In this document: piece after piece, positions 9,897 to 19,043 of the stretch
How positions within the stretch are numbered: position 1 is the first letter of the stretch
How the letters are laid out: every line of letters starts with the position of its first letter
From: Verrucomicrobiales bacterium
GTDB taxonomy: Bacteria; Verrucomicrobiota; Verrucomicrobiia; Limisphaerales; F1-80-MAGS106
NCBI GenBank assembly: GCA_005805305.1
Contig: SYMW01000008.1
Coordinates: forward strand, 1-52,256
Length of the DNA stretch: 52,256 bases
Reading direction: 5' to 3'
Notes under the pieces: model-generated
What the model saw: only the letters and a program-made list of their open reading frames with translations
Database searches by the model: none
What the model was told of the DNA's origin: nothing
Position numbers and translations under genes: made by a program

Positions 9897-9899
9897 CTC

Positions 9900-10868
9900 A
9901 TGATTCCTGATATTACTTCGCCTCCCGCGGTTGGCACGGTGGTCCGTCCGGTGACTTTCGTGGAGGCACCGCGTTTGGGCCGGCGTTTGGGAGTGGAACT
10001 CACGATCGCGAGCGAGACGTTTCAGCACACGGGAAGCTTCAAATTCCGCGCGGCTTATCATCTCGCGTCTCAGGTCCCCCAGCGACTCTTCATCACTGCT
10101 TCGTCGGGAAACTTTGGCCAGGGATTGGCTCGCGCCTGCCAAATGTTAGGGAAGAATTGTATCGTCGTCATGCCTGACACATCGGCCGATATCAAGATCG
10201 ATGCAGTCCGGGAGTTCGGCGGCCAGGTGGAGTTGATCGACGTGACGCAAACTTCACGCGCGGCTCGAGTGAGTGAATTGGCGACGATCCACAGCGGCGC
10301 CTACGTCGCCAGCCCGTATGACGACGCCCTGGTTATCGAAGGAAATGCCACCCTGGGTTTGGAACTGGCGGCTTCGGGCAGATCCTTCGACGCCGTCCTC
10401 GCGCCCATTGGAGGCGGCGGCTTGGCATCGGGCATCATACAAGGTCTCCGCGCCGGCGGCAGCCAGGCACAAGTTCATGGAGCCGAACCGGCGTCGGCCA
10501 ACGACGCCGCGCGCTCTCTACGTTCCGGCCGCCTTGAATCGAATGAAACGGAACCGGCCACCATCGCCGATGGTGTCCGGACACTGAGCCTCGGCCGGCT
10601 GAACTGGATGATTCTCAGGGATAGCCTGAGGGGCATCGTTGAAGTCACCGAGGATCAGATCAAGGAATCAGTGCGCCTCTTGTTTTCGCTGGCCAACCTG
10701 AAAGTGGAGCCTACCGGCGCCCTGAGCTTGGCCGCCATTCTCGCCTCCCCGGATGCTTTTCGTGGGCAATCCGTTTGCTGCATTGCCAGCGGCGGCAATG
10801 TAGACCAGGCAGTCTTTCGCGACGTGCTCGCTGGCAAGATTCAGGATTCGAAATCCGCTCCGTCCTAG
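9900..10868 (+). CDS. PLP-dependent threonine/serine dehydratase-like enzyme
   Basis: TGSFKFRAA PLP-lysine motif; ASSGNFGQGLA; IGGGGLASG glycine loop. Confidence 0.85.
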   Translation: MIPDITSPPAVGTVVRPVTFVEAPRLGRRLGVELTIASETFQHTGSFKFRAAYHLASQVPQRLFITASSGNFGQGLARACQMLGKNCIVVMPDTSADIKIDAVREFGGQVELIDVTQTSRAARVSELATIHSGAYVASPYDDALVIEGNATLGLELAASGRSFDAVLAPIGGGGLASGIIQGLRAGGSQAQVHGAEPASANDAARSLRSGRLESNETEPATIADGVRTLSLGRLNWMILRDSLRGIVEVTEDQIKESVRLLFSLANLKVEPTGALSLAAILASPDAFRGQSVCCIASGGNVDQAVFRDVLAGKIQDSKSAPS

Positions 10869-10907
10869 GGTCCTTGGTAATTCTAGAAGAAGACTGCAAC
10901 AAATGCT

Positions 10908-11900
10908 ATGAGAACTGGCTTCTTTGCTGGATGGACCAATGTAAACCTGGCAAACCCCCAACCTATGAAAACGCGCTTCCGACTCCTCCCCACACTCTCC
11001 ATGATCGCCCTCCTGGTCTTCATCACCGGAGGTCGAACACAAGCCGCCAATGCCGAAAGGCGCGAGCACAAAGAACTCCCCGTCGCCAAAGCAGGCACCC
11101 TGACATTCAAGGCCATGGTCGGTTCGATCGAAATCAGAACCGCCAATCAGGAGCAAGTAACCTTCGACTCGGTTATCAAACGTGGAGGATGGGGGCTCAG
11201 CCTTCCGAGCGATTTGATCGAGTTGGTTGAGTTCCATTACGAAACCTCCGGAGCGGATGCAAAAATCGAGGTGAAGTGGAAAGCCAACCGAGGTCCTCGA
11301 TTCTCAAACTTGAACGTCCGGCACACACTGATCGTCCCGACCCATTACAATGTTGATGTCAGCACCGCGGGAGGCAGCATCCAATCGGACAACATCGGCG
11401 GCAACGTCGTAGCGGCCACATCGGGTGGGCGAATTCAACTGTCGAAAGTCGGCGGCCAAGTGAAAGCTCGGACCAGCGGTGGCAGCATCGCCTTGGAGAA
11501 GGCTCTCGGGGACGCCGACTTGAGAACCTCAGGTGGCAGCATCAAAGTGGGACTGGTCGATGGCCGCGTGAATGCTTCAACTTCTGGCGGCAGCATCTCC
11601 GTGGAAGGCGCCAAGGGGAATCTGCGCGCAAGAACTTCTGGAGGCTCCGTCAGCGCGTCGGTTGCCAGTCAAATCAATTCCCCTCTCGAACTCAGCACGT
11701 CAGGGGGAAGCATCCGCCTGACGGTGCCCTCGGATTTCCGAGCTGATTTGGACGCCAGCACTTCCGGAGGCGGCGTGTCCTGCGACCTGCCGGTCGATGG
11801 CTCTGTGAAACGAAACTTCATTCGCGGCAAGCTCAACGGCGGCGGGCCCCAAGTCACGCTCAGAACATCGGGAGGGAGTGTCCGGGTTTCGACACACTGA
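10908..11900 (+). CDS. DUF4097-like secreted beta-repeat protein
   Basis: Recurrent TSGGS(I/V) repeats; signal peptide (alternative start 10965, MKTRFRLLPTLSMIALLVF). Confidence 0.75.
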   Translation: MRTGFFAGWTNVNLANPQPMKTRFRLLPTLSMIALLVFITGGRTQAANAERREHKELPVAKAGTLTFKAMVGSIEIRTANQEQVTFDSVIKRGGWGLSLPSDLIELVEFHYETSGADAKIEVKWKANRGPRFSNLNVRHTLIVPTHYNVDVSTAGGSIQSDNIGGNVVAATSGGRIQLSKVGGQVKARTSGGSIALEKALGDADLRTSGGSIKVGLVDGRVNASTSGGSISVEGAKGNLRARTSGGSVSASVASQINSPLELSTSGGSIRLTVPSDFRADLDASTSGGGVSCDLPVDGSVKRNFIRGKLNGGGPQVTLRTSGGSVRVSTH

Positions 11901-12315
11901 AGGATGCTTGCTTCGGGCGTTGCTTCCATCCGCCAGGGAACTTCATCGGTCCGCCAGACTCTTCGATTTCTCGCTATTTCAGCGGAGTGAAGTTATTGCC
12001 GAGAGCCAATGGCGGACGCCTGGCTGCCGTGCTCGCTGCTGCATTGTCCCGATTCTAATCCAGAACTTCGAAACTCCGAAAACCTTCGAACGATGAACCT
12101 TCCCATTGTTGTCCTTCAGAGTTAGCATTGATCAACTTACAGACAATGAACGGGAACGAGCGTTTTTTGGTTTACTTGACGGCGAAAGTCTTACCCCATC
12201 CGAATCGGGTGCCATCCGGCTCCGGGCGCCGCGCAACCAACCGCCGTTGCCCGCCCATTCTCAGGTTTTGCTTCTGTTTGTTCAGGCATCTGCGCACTCC
12301 AGTATCAATACTCCT

Positions 12316-14076
12316 ATGCATTGGCTCTCACTTCTTTGTGTCTTGCTTCTTGTGGCGGCCTGCCCACAGGCCGTGAACGCCGCTCTGTCCGAAGGGCTTG
12401 TGGGCCACTGGAAGCTGCAAGGCGATTGCCGCGATCACTCCGGCAACGGAAACCACGGCGTCAATCATGGCGTCGGCTTGGGTAATGGCCAGCACGGGGT
12501 GTTCGATGGTCAGAGAGCGTTTATTGAAGTGCCCGCGAGCAACTCTCTGCAACTCGGAACCGGCAACTTCTCCTTCAGCGTGTGGATTCATACGGAGGCT
12601 CAAGTAGACGATGCCATCGGGGATGTGCTCGACTGTTACGACCCTTCCATCCGCAGGGGAATCACCCTCTCCGTCAACTCAAGCGCCAGTGGCTATCAAT
12701 CCCAGGGAACCGATCGACATGTCTACTTTGGCATCGACAATGCGAAGTTGGGCGAATGGGAGGACTGCGGTCGCCCGAGTCCCACGAGCCCCTATGTGTT
12801 CAACTCGATGGTGGTCTTCAAAGGGCGCCTTTATGCCGCCACGAGCGAAGGAGCCACGGAGGCCGACTGGCGCCATGTCTACCGCTATGAAGGTGGAAAA
12901 AGGTGGATGGACTGCGGACGCGTCGGCGACCGACGCAACACGGGAGTCGGGCCACTCGTCGTCCACCAGGGCGCGTTGCACGCGGTGACCACCACGTATG
13001 ACTGGACTCGAGTGCGGGAGGACGGTTTCGACCCAGGCCGGGTGTATCGTTATGCAGGCGGGACGAATTGGGTCGACCTAGGCGCACCCAGCGCCGCCAA
13101 CCGGACCCTCAACTGCGCCGCGAGTTTTATGGGCAAACTCTACGTTGGTGGCGGTCCAAAATCGTGGGGCGTCTCGGCGATTCAGGACGACGGCTCATGG
13201 AAGGAATCCATTCAGTTTCCCATGAAAGGCTCCAGAAAATGTTTTCCGCACACGATGTCCCGGCACAACGGCCGGCTCTTCGTCGGTTGGCCGAGCGTGT
13301 ATTCATTCGATGGCAGGGAGTGGCGTTATGCCGGGGTGCCCAGCGAGCCCGAGAGCACCTTGCAGACTCATAGTTTGGCGATTTTCCAAGGCCACCTCAT
13401 CGCGGGCACGTGGCCGCTCGCAAAAGTAGCGAGGCACCTCGGAGAAGAAAAATGGGAGGAGCTGGGGCGTGTCGGAGAAGACGGCACGGAGGTCAATTCG
13501 TTGCTGGTCTACAACGGAGCCCTTTACGGCGGCTCCATCCCGCGCGCGGAAATCTGCCGCTACGATGGAAAAACTCAATGGACATCGTTGCGCCGGTTCC
13601 ATTCCCCCGCGGGCTGGACCCCTGTGCCGCCCACAGAAAATGGCGGCAATCCAACGAGGGAACAGGTTGCGGAATGGAGCCGGGTGACCAGCTTGACCGT
13701 GCATCGCGGACGCCTCTTCGCCAGCATCGGCAATTGCACCAGCTCCAGCAAGGATTCCCCCGCCGACATCCGAGGCACAGTCCACAGCCTGGAGGCAGGC
13801 AAATGTGTTTCCTACGACGAGGAATTGGCGCCGGGCTGGCGTCACCTGACCGCCGTGCGCCACGCGAATCGCCTGCGACTGTACGTGGACGGCCAACTCG
13901 CCGCCGAGTCCTCCGCCTTCAATCCTGCTGAATTCGACCTAACCACGCGGCGCCCCTTGCGGCTCGGGTTTGGCCAGACAGATTATTTCAACGGGAAGAT
14001 GAGTGACATGCGCGCCTACAACCGGGCGCTCACCAATGAAGAAATCCGCTCCCTGGCGGACGCCAAACCCCTGTGA
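12316..14076 (+). CDS. Secreted LamG/concanavalin-like protein with an internal kelch-like propeller
   Basis: Signal MHWLSLLCVLLLVAACPQAVNA; LamG-type GNHGVNHGVGLGNGQHGVFDGQ at the N-end and WRHLTAVRHANRLRLYVDGQL...MSDMRAYNRALTNEEI at the C-end; repeated GRLYAAT/GALHAVT/GKLYVGG blades between. Confidence 0.7.
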   Translation: MHWLSLLCVLLLVAACPQAVNAALSEGLVGHWKLQGDCRDHSGNGNHGVNHGVGLGNGQHGVFDGQRAFIEVPASNSLQLGTGNFSFSVWIHTEAQVDDAIGDVLDCYDPSIRRGITLSVNSSASGYQSQGTDRHVYFGIDNAKLGEWEDCGRPSPTSPYVFNSMVVFKGRLYAATSEGATEADWRHVYRYEGGKRWMDCGRVGDRRNTGVGPLVVHQGALHAVTTTYDWTRVREDGFDPGRVYRYAGGTNWVDLGAPSAANRTLNCAASFMGKLYVGGGPKSWGVSAIQDDGSWKESIQFPMKGSRKCFPHTMSRHNGRLFVGWPSVYSFDGREWRYAGVPSEPESTLQTHSLAIFQGHLIAGTWPLAKVARHLGEEKWEELGRVGEDGTEVNSLLVYNGALYGGSIPRAEICRYDGKTQWTSLRRFHSPAGWTPVPPTENGGNPTREQVAEWSRVTSLTVHRGRLFASIGNCTSSSKDSPADIRGTVHSLEAGKCVSYDEELAPGWRHLTAVRHANRLRLYVDGQLAAESSAFNPAEFDLTTRRPLRLGFGQTDYFNGKMSDMRAYNRALTNEEIRSLADAKPL

Positions 14077-15146
14077 ACCACCCAGTCGAACCACCCAACC
14101 GTCGCCAATTACATCCACTCTGCACCAGGCTGTGCGCCGTGGCGTTTCTGATGGCGGCCTGGTTCCCGGAGCCGCTCCCGCTCCGCGCGGCGGATCCCCT
14201 GCCATCCGGTCCGGGACTCGCCGCGAAATATCCCGGAGACGCGGGGATCGAGAAGGATCCTCGCGTGCTGCTGGTGGAGAGGTTTGAACAACCGGACATC
14301 GCGACCCTGGCCGCGCAGTGGGAGACCGTAAGCGCCAGGGGCGACATGCGATTCGATCGTGACGTGCCCCCCGGCAGTTCGGGAAAACAATCCCTGATCA
14401 TGCATCGGCAATCCGGGCCGGGCGGCTCTCTTTATCGCCGATTGAAGAACGTGAAAGGCGGCTATGGCCACGACCGCGTGTTTGCCCGCTACCACGTGAA
14501 GTTCTCTGAAGAAAGCGGCGAGTTGCATCATTTCGGAACCTGCCTCGGCGGAAACTTCCCGGCAACTCCTTGGCCGAGCGTCAAGGCGGGCATCCGCAAC
14601 GACGGCGGAAAATCGTTTTGGTCGGGCATCGAGCCGTTCGGCAAGTCGTGGACCTGGGATTTCTACACCTACTGGTGCGAGATGCGTGGAAGCCCGCCGC
14701 GAGGCCAAACGTGGGGCAACAGTTTTATTCGTGACCCGGATCTCTCGGTGGCGCGCGGGCGCTGGATTTGCATCGAACACATGATCCGCATGAACGACCT
14801 CGGGGATTCGAACGGAGAGCAGGCTTTGTGGCTCGATGGCAAGCTCATCACACATCTCGGCAAGGGCTTCCCCAGAGGGCGCTGGACTTTTGATAAATTC
14901 GAGCCAGGCAAGAGCGGCGATGGAGTCCGCTGGAACGACGCGAAAAACGATCGCGAGCATTTCAAAGTGCCTGAGGGTGGCGCGCCGTTCGAGGGCTACC
15001 GATGGCGCACGGTCCCCGAGCTGAATGTGAACTTTGTTTGGCTGTACGTGTACACCCAAAAGGAACCGGGCCACCGCATCCAGGTCGGGTATGATGACGT
15101 CGTCATCGCCACCGATTACATTGGGCCGCTCGCGGCCAAACCTTGA
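14073..15146 (+). CDS. Secreted hypothetical protein, possibly polysaccharide-lyase/jelly-roll-like
   Basis: GTG start overlapping the preceding stop (GTGA); hydrophobic signal; no confidently recognised motif. Confidence 0.6.
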   Translation: MNHPVEPPNRRQLHPLCTRLCAVAFLMAAWFPEPLPLRAADPLPSGPGLAAKYPGDAGIEKDPRVLLVERFEQPDIATLAAQWETVSARGDMRFDRDVPPGSSGKQSLIMHRQSGPGGSLYRRLKNVKGGYGHDRVFARYHVKFSEESGELHHFGTCLGGNFPATPWPSVKAGIRNDGGKSFWSGIEPFGKSWTWDFYTYWCEMRGSPPRGQTWGNSFIRDPDLSVARGRWICIEHMIRMNDLGDSNGEQALWLDGKLITHLGKGFPRGRWTFDKFEPGKSGDGVRWNDAKNDREHFKVPEGGAPFEGYRWRTVPELNVNFVWLYVYTQKEPGHRIQVGYDDVVIATDYIGPLAAKP

Positions 15147-15166
15147 ACCTCGTCGACATCCACTCC

Positions 15167-16444
15167 ATGAACCGCCGCGCTTTTCTTTCAACGGCCACCC
15201 TTGGTTCCGCAGCCGCGCTGCCACTCGCCTCGCAGAACTACTCGGACTACACCAACGATCCGCGGCCCGATGTCGCGGAGGGAACTTATACGGCGGGCGC
15301 GACCCAGGGGCCGGTCTTCGCCGGCAATCCGGTCGTGGCGGGGCCATCGCCGGATGCCACCTCAGTTCTGCAACCGCTCCAGCGCGATGCGACGGGCTGG
15401 CTTGAATTCGCCGTGGAAGACGATCCTTGGAGGCGCGTGGACGCGGGGGAGGCCGGCTTGCTGCCTTTCAACAAGCATGTGCTGAAATTTCAACTGCCGC
15501 CACTGCCTCGTGGAAAGATCGTGCGCTACCGATTGACCGCGCGAACCGCAGGCTGGATCAAAGTGAAGCAATTCTATCATGGCGAACTGAAAGTAGGCGA
15601 GCCGCAGGCGAGTCCCGAATACTCCTTCCGCACTCTGGACCCCGCCGCCTCTTCGACGACTTTCGTTGTTTGGAATGACACCCACGAAAACCCGGAGACG
15701 CTTCGGGCCCTGAACGAGCAGACGGCCGCGGTGAAGCCGGATTTCCTGCTTTGGAACGGAGACCAATCAAACGATGCCCACTTCGAGAAAGACATGGCCG
15801 GCCAGTTCCTCATGCCCGCGGGACTGGCCATTGCGGATCGCTGGCCCTTGGCGTACGTGCGGGGAAACCACGATGTGCGGGGCCCTGCGGCTCGCAGCCT
15901 CCCCGAGTTCACCGGCACGCCGGGCAATCGATTTTACTACGGATTTCGCAGCGGTCCCCTCGCCGCGCTGGTCATGGACACGGGCGAGGACAAGCCCGAT
16001 GATAGCCCCTACTTTGGAGGAATGGCCGCGTTTCAGCAAATGCAGCGGATTCAGTCAGAATGGCTGAAGCAGATCGTGAAGGAGTCATGGTTTCGGGACG
16101 CGCCTCACAAGGTGCTGTTCTGCCACATCCCGCTTTGGTTTACCCGGGACATTTTTCCAACCCAAAGGAGGTGGGAATGCCACTCCTATTGCCGGGATCT
16201 CTGGCTTGAAACGCTCGTCAATGCCGGAGTGAAACTGGTGGTCTCCGGCCACACTCACACGCACCGATGGATGCCTGCGAAGGATGGCCAACCCATCGCC
16301 CAGCTCATCGGCGGCGGGCCTGAACCGGATGCTGCAACGATTATTCAAGGCACCGCCACAGCCCAAGAACTCAAGTTCAAGATGGGCAAACTGAACGGCA
16401 TCGTGCTGGCCGAAACGACACTCAAATCAAACCGCGCGCTCTGA
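15167..16444 (+). CDS. Metallophosphoesterase with Tat-like signal
   Basis: MNRRAFLSTATLG; VVWNDTHENPE, WNGDQSND, YVRGNHDVRG, VSGHTHTHRW metal-ligand motifs. Confidence 0.85.
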   Translation: MNRRAFLSTATLGSAAALPLASQNYSDYTNDPRPDVAEGTYTAGATQGPVFAGNPVVAGPSPDATSVLQPLQRDATGWLEFAVEDDPWRRVDAGEAGLLPFNKHVLKFQLPPLPRGKIVRYRLTARTAGWIKVKQFYHGELKVGEPQASPEYSFRTLDPAASSTTFVVWNDTHENPETLRALNEQTAAVKPDFLLWNGDQSNDAHFEKDMAGQFLMPAGLAIADRWPLAYVRGNHDVRGPAARSLPEFTGTPGNRFYYGFRSGPLAALVMDTGEDKPDDSPYFGGMAAFQQMQRIQSEWLKQIVKESWFRDAPHKVLFCHIPLWFTRDIFPTQRRWECHSYCRDLWLETLVNAGVKLVVSGHTHTHRWMPAKDGQPIAQLIGGGPEPDAATIIQGTATAQELKFKMGKLNGIVLAETTLKSNRAL

Positions 16445-16498
16445 CTGTGCTGTCCGTGGCCGGGAGGGCCTTGCACCGCCCGCAACCGAGCGGACATC

Positions 16499-17233
16499 TC
16501 ACGGGGAGAGGAGGTAATACCAATCGATCCTGTTGTTCACCCCCGCCGCCATGACTTTCCAGGGCGTCATCGTAACGTGCCCGTCCGCCCATGAGTAGTT
16601 CCCGCCTTTTCCGTGGCGCACATAAGGTCCAATGGGCACTGAAGGAGGGTAAAGGTAACCGTACTGCCACCACGAACGCCCCGTCGCAGGATCGAGGCCA
16701 TCGCCATTCATGCACGTGTCCACGGGTTTTCCCACCGCGCTCAACTTCTTGCGATCCGCCGCGGTGTATCCCATGTAAGCATAGTTGTGGCCGTAGCCGC
16801 CATAGCCCTGATAGCCAGGAACGGAGGCGGGAATCACGTTTGTGCCAATTTTGGCGGAGGGACAGACAACCACCTTCTCCTTGGCCACGAGATTCGTGAA
16901 ATCGGTGCTCACAGTGGCGATATAAGGAGTGATTTCCAGAAACCAGCGGCTCGGCGCCACCCAACCCGAGCCCACAGGGACTTCCGTTCCCGCGACGGGC
17001 AGAAAGTCCGTCTGATCTCCCGCGTAGAGGAAATAACACATCGCTATCTGCTTCTCGTTGCTGGCGCATCGGATCGCCTTGGCCTTTCCTTTTGCCTTGG
17101 CCAGCGACGGCAATAACATGCCGGCAAGTATCGCGATAATCGCGACCACCACGAGCAGCTCGATCAGCGTGAACCCAAGCCCCGGAGGCTTCCCCGGCAT
17201 GTGGAATTCTGGACGAAGCAACCCGGATCTCAT
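16499..17233 (-). CDS. Prepilin-type N-terminal cleavage/methylation domain protein
   Basis: [34 protein letters not shown]-terminal YVRHGKGGNYSWADGHV (H-X9-DG-like). Start may be 17200. Confidence 0.85.
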   Translation of the reverse strand: MRSGLLRPEFHMPGKPPGLGFTLIELLVVVAIIAILAGMLLPSLAKAKGKAKAIRCASNEKQIAMCYFLYAGDQTDFLPVAGTEVPVGSGWVAPSRWFLEITPYIATVSTDFTNLVAKEKVVVCPSAKIGTNVIPASVPGYQGYGGYGHNYAYMGYTAADRKKLSAVGKPVDTCMNGDGLDPATGRSWWQYGYLYPPSVPIGPYVRHGKGGNYSWADGHVTMTPWKVMAAGVNNRIDWYYLLSP

Positions 17234-17330
17234 TGGACCTGCTTATCAAAAGGATCTCCATGAGTCAAATCCCGTGGCGCTCTTCGAACGAAACCCACTG
17301 CGTCGTCGGAGCGACAACGCGAAAGCCCAG

Positions 17331-19043
17331 CTATGGTTTCTCCCGGATCAGCCGAAGAGCGCTTGCGTCAAACCAGAGATCGGCGGAATCAACGTTGATC
17401 GAACAAACAATCTCAATCTCTTCCGGCGCCCTAGACTCCAAAACTCGAAACGAATGAGCGATGGGCCCGCCGTGGAATGTTTGCCGCACCAAGCCGAATC
17501 GATCGCTGGAATATCGCAACAAAGCCGCGGGAACGAATTGAATGGCTTCTCCCGCATCCGTGGTCCTGATGGAACCTGTCAAGCGGTAGGCGCCGCGCGG
17601 CAATGCGATCTTGGCGCGTATCGAGACCCGCATCGGCCTCTCGGACGCTCGCAAATGAAGCACTTTCTTTCCACCCCGATCCGCTTCCTCGAACGAGAAT
17701 CGGGGCTCCAGGACGTTCGAATTCGCTTTCCAGCCGTTGATACGAGCGGTGCCGCTTTCGTCGAAATCAGGGCACGGAACCACAGCGGTCACTTCCTCCA
17801 ACTTCGCAAATTGGGCGGAAAGATGGGCCGCTCGATCTGAAATCCGGCCGCAGAGGTTTTCGGCGTCTCGCGACCGCGGGCCGAACCCGGCAGTAAGGCT
17901 CGATGCGGGGCGGGCCGCAGCTACGTTTCCTTTCACGCGGGAAATCCTGGCGTCGATTTCACGGACTCTAAGGCAAAGAGCGTCCGGCAGGAAAAAATTC
18001 GTGAATAATGTGCCGACTCGCTCGATGTGCCGGCGGCGCCCTTCGCCGGTGGAGAGCACTGCCCGAGCCACCAGCCCGAGCAGTGGAGGCAGAATGGACA
18101 GATCCATCCCGCTGCGGTGGGCCCCGAGCACGCGATCCATTCCGTGGGGGATGAACACGATCTTGTCGCTGCCTGGATCGTGGTAAAGGCGGTAATTATT
18201 CCGATTCATCGAATAGCTGTCCGAGTGACAAAGAATCGTCTCCATCGCGACCATGGAAAGGAACCTGTCCATATCCAGTGAAGCTTCGAGTGCCCGCCAT
18301 CGTTCCTCAGCATCGGGCTCGCGCGAGGCTTGGAGCAACCGCTGCACGGCGGACTTGTTCGCCGGGTCCTTTCCTGTGGTCGCTTTGAGCGGACCTTCGA
18401 TGTCTTGCAGGATGCCGCCTTCGAACAGATTCCCATCCGCGTTCTTGAAATGTCGCTTGAGGAACGTCCTGTCGAAACCTTCCACGAGCACATAAAGCCC
18501 CAAATCACGACCATTCAAAGTGACCAACGCGTAATCCGCTCGCGGCACCGGCACGCCAGCCGCGGCAAACAGCTCACGCGAGAATTTCTCGTTGAGCCTC
18601 GTGGGGTCTTGGGCGGAATTGTTGAGCGACAGCTTGGACAATCCTCGAAATCTTTGCCCCGGCGCGGACTTATCGAAATTCAATGTCAAACTCGGCGACC
18701 GATCCACGGACTGAAACGATGTGAAACCCTTCAACTGCACCGTGACATTGGTGTAGAGGAGCCCGTTCTCGGTCACTTGGGCAAGAGCTGTGGGCTTCGC
18801 CTCGATGTTCCTCCGGGGAACCGACCACCGAAGAGACTGCATCCCCCGCTCGGATATTTGAATCGCGATCCTGGGAAGTTCGCCACTGCGAAACAGGTCG
18901 GCGTCCAGGGCCTCCACGCGATTCGAGGCAAGCGTCTCGGCTCCCAAGCATCGCATCAAAAAATCGCCCGCCACGGCGGCGGTCGCGAGTGATAGCCGGA
19001 CAAACCGCAGCCGCCTCTCCAGGTGGGCCCACTCAGACCGCAT
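17331..19043 (-). CDS. CotH kinase-like protein
   Basis: VTVQLKGFTSFQS..., RADYALVTLNGRDLGLYVLVEGFDRTFLKRHF typical of CotH; likely start MRSEWAHLERRL at 19043. Confidence 0.75.
   Translation of the reverse strand: MRSEWAHLERRLRFVRLSLATAAVAGDFLMRCLGAETLASNRVEALDADLFRSGELPRIAIQISERGMQSLRWSVPRRNIEAKPTALAQVTENGLLYTNVTVQLKGFTSFQSVDRSPSLTLNFDKSAPGQRFRGLSKLSLNNSAQDPTRLNEKFSRELFAAAGVPVPRADYALVTLNGRDLGLYVLVEGFDRTFLKRHFKNADGNLFEGGILQDIEGPLKATTGKDPANKSAVQRLLQASREPDAEERWRALEASLDMDRFLSMVAMETILCHSDSYSMNRNNYRLYHDPGSDKIVFIPHGMDRVLGAHRSGMDLSILPPLLGLVARAVLSTGEGRRRHIERVGTLFTNFFLPDALCLRVREIDARISRVKGNVAAARPASSLTAGFGPRSRDAENLCGRISDRAAHLSAQFAKLEEVTAVVPCPDFDESGTARINGWKANSNVLEPRFSFEEADRGGKKVLHLRASERPMRVSIRAKIALPRGAYRLTGSIRTTDAGEAIQFVPAALLRYSSDRFGLVRQTFHGGPIAHSFRVLESRAPEEIEIVCSINVDSADLWFDASALRLIREKP

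Noticed and set aside
14109-15347. 412-aa minus-strand ORF
   Set aside because: Antisense to two supported plus-strand genes.
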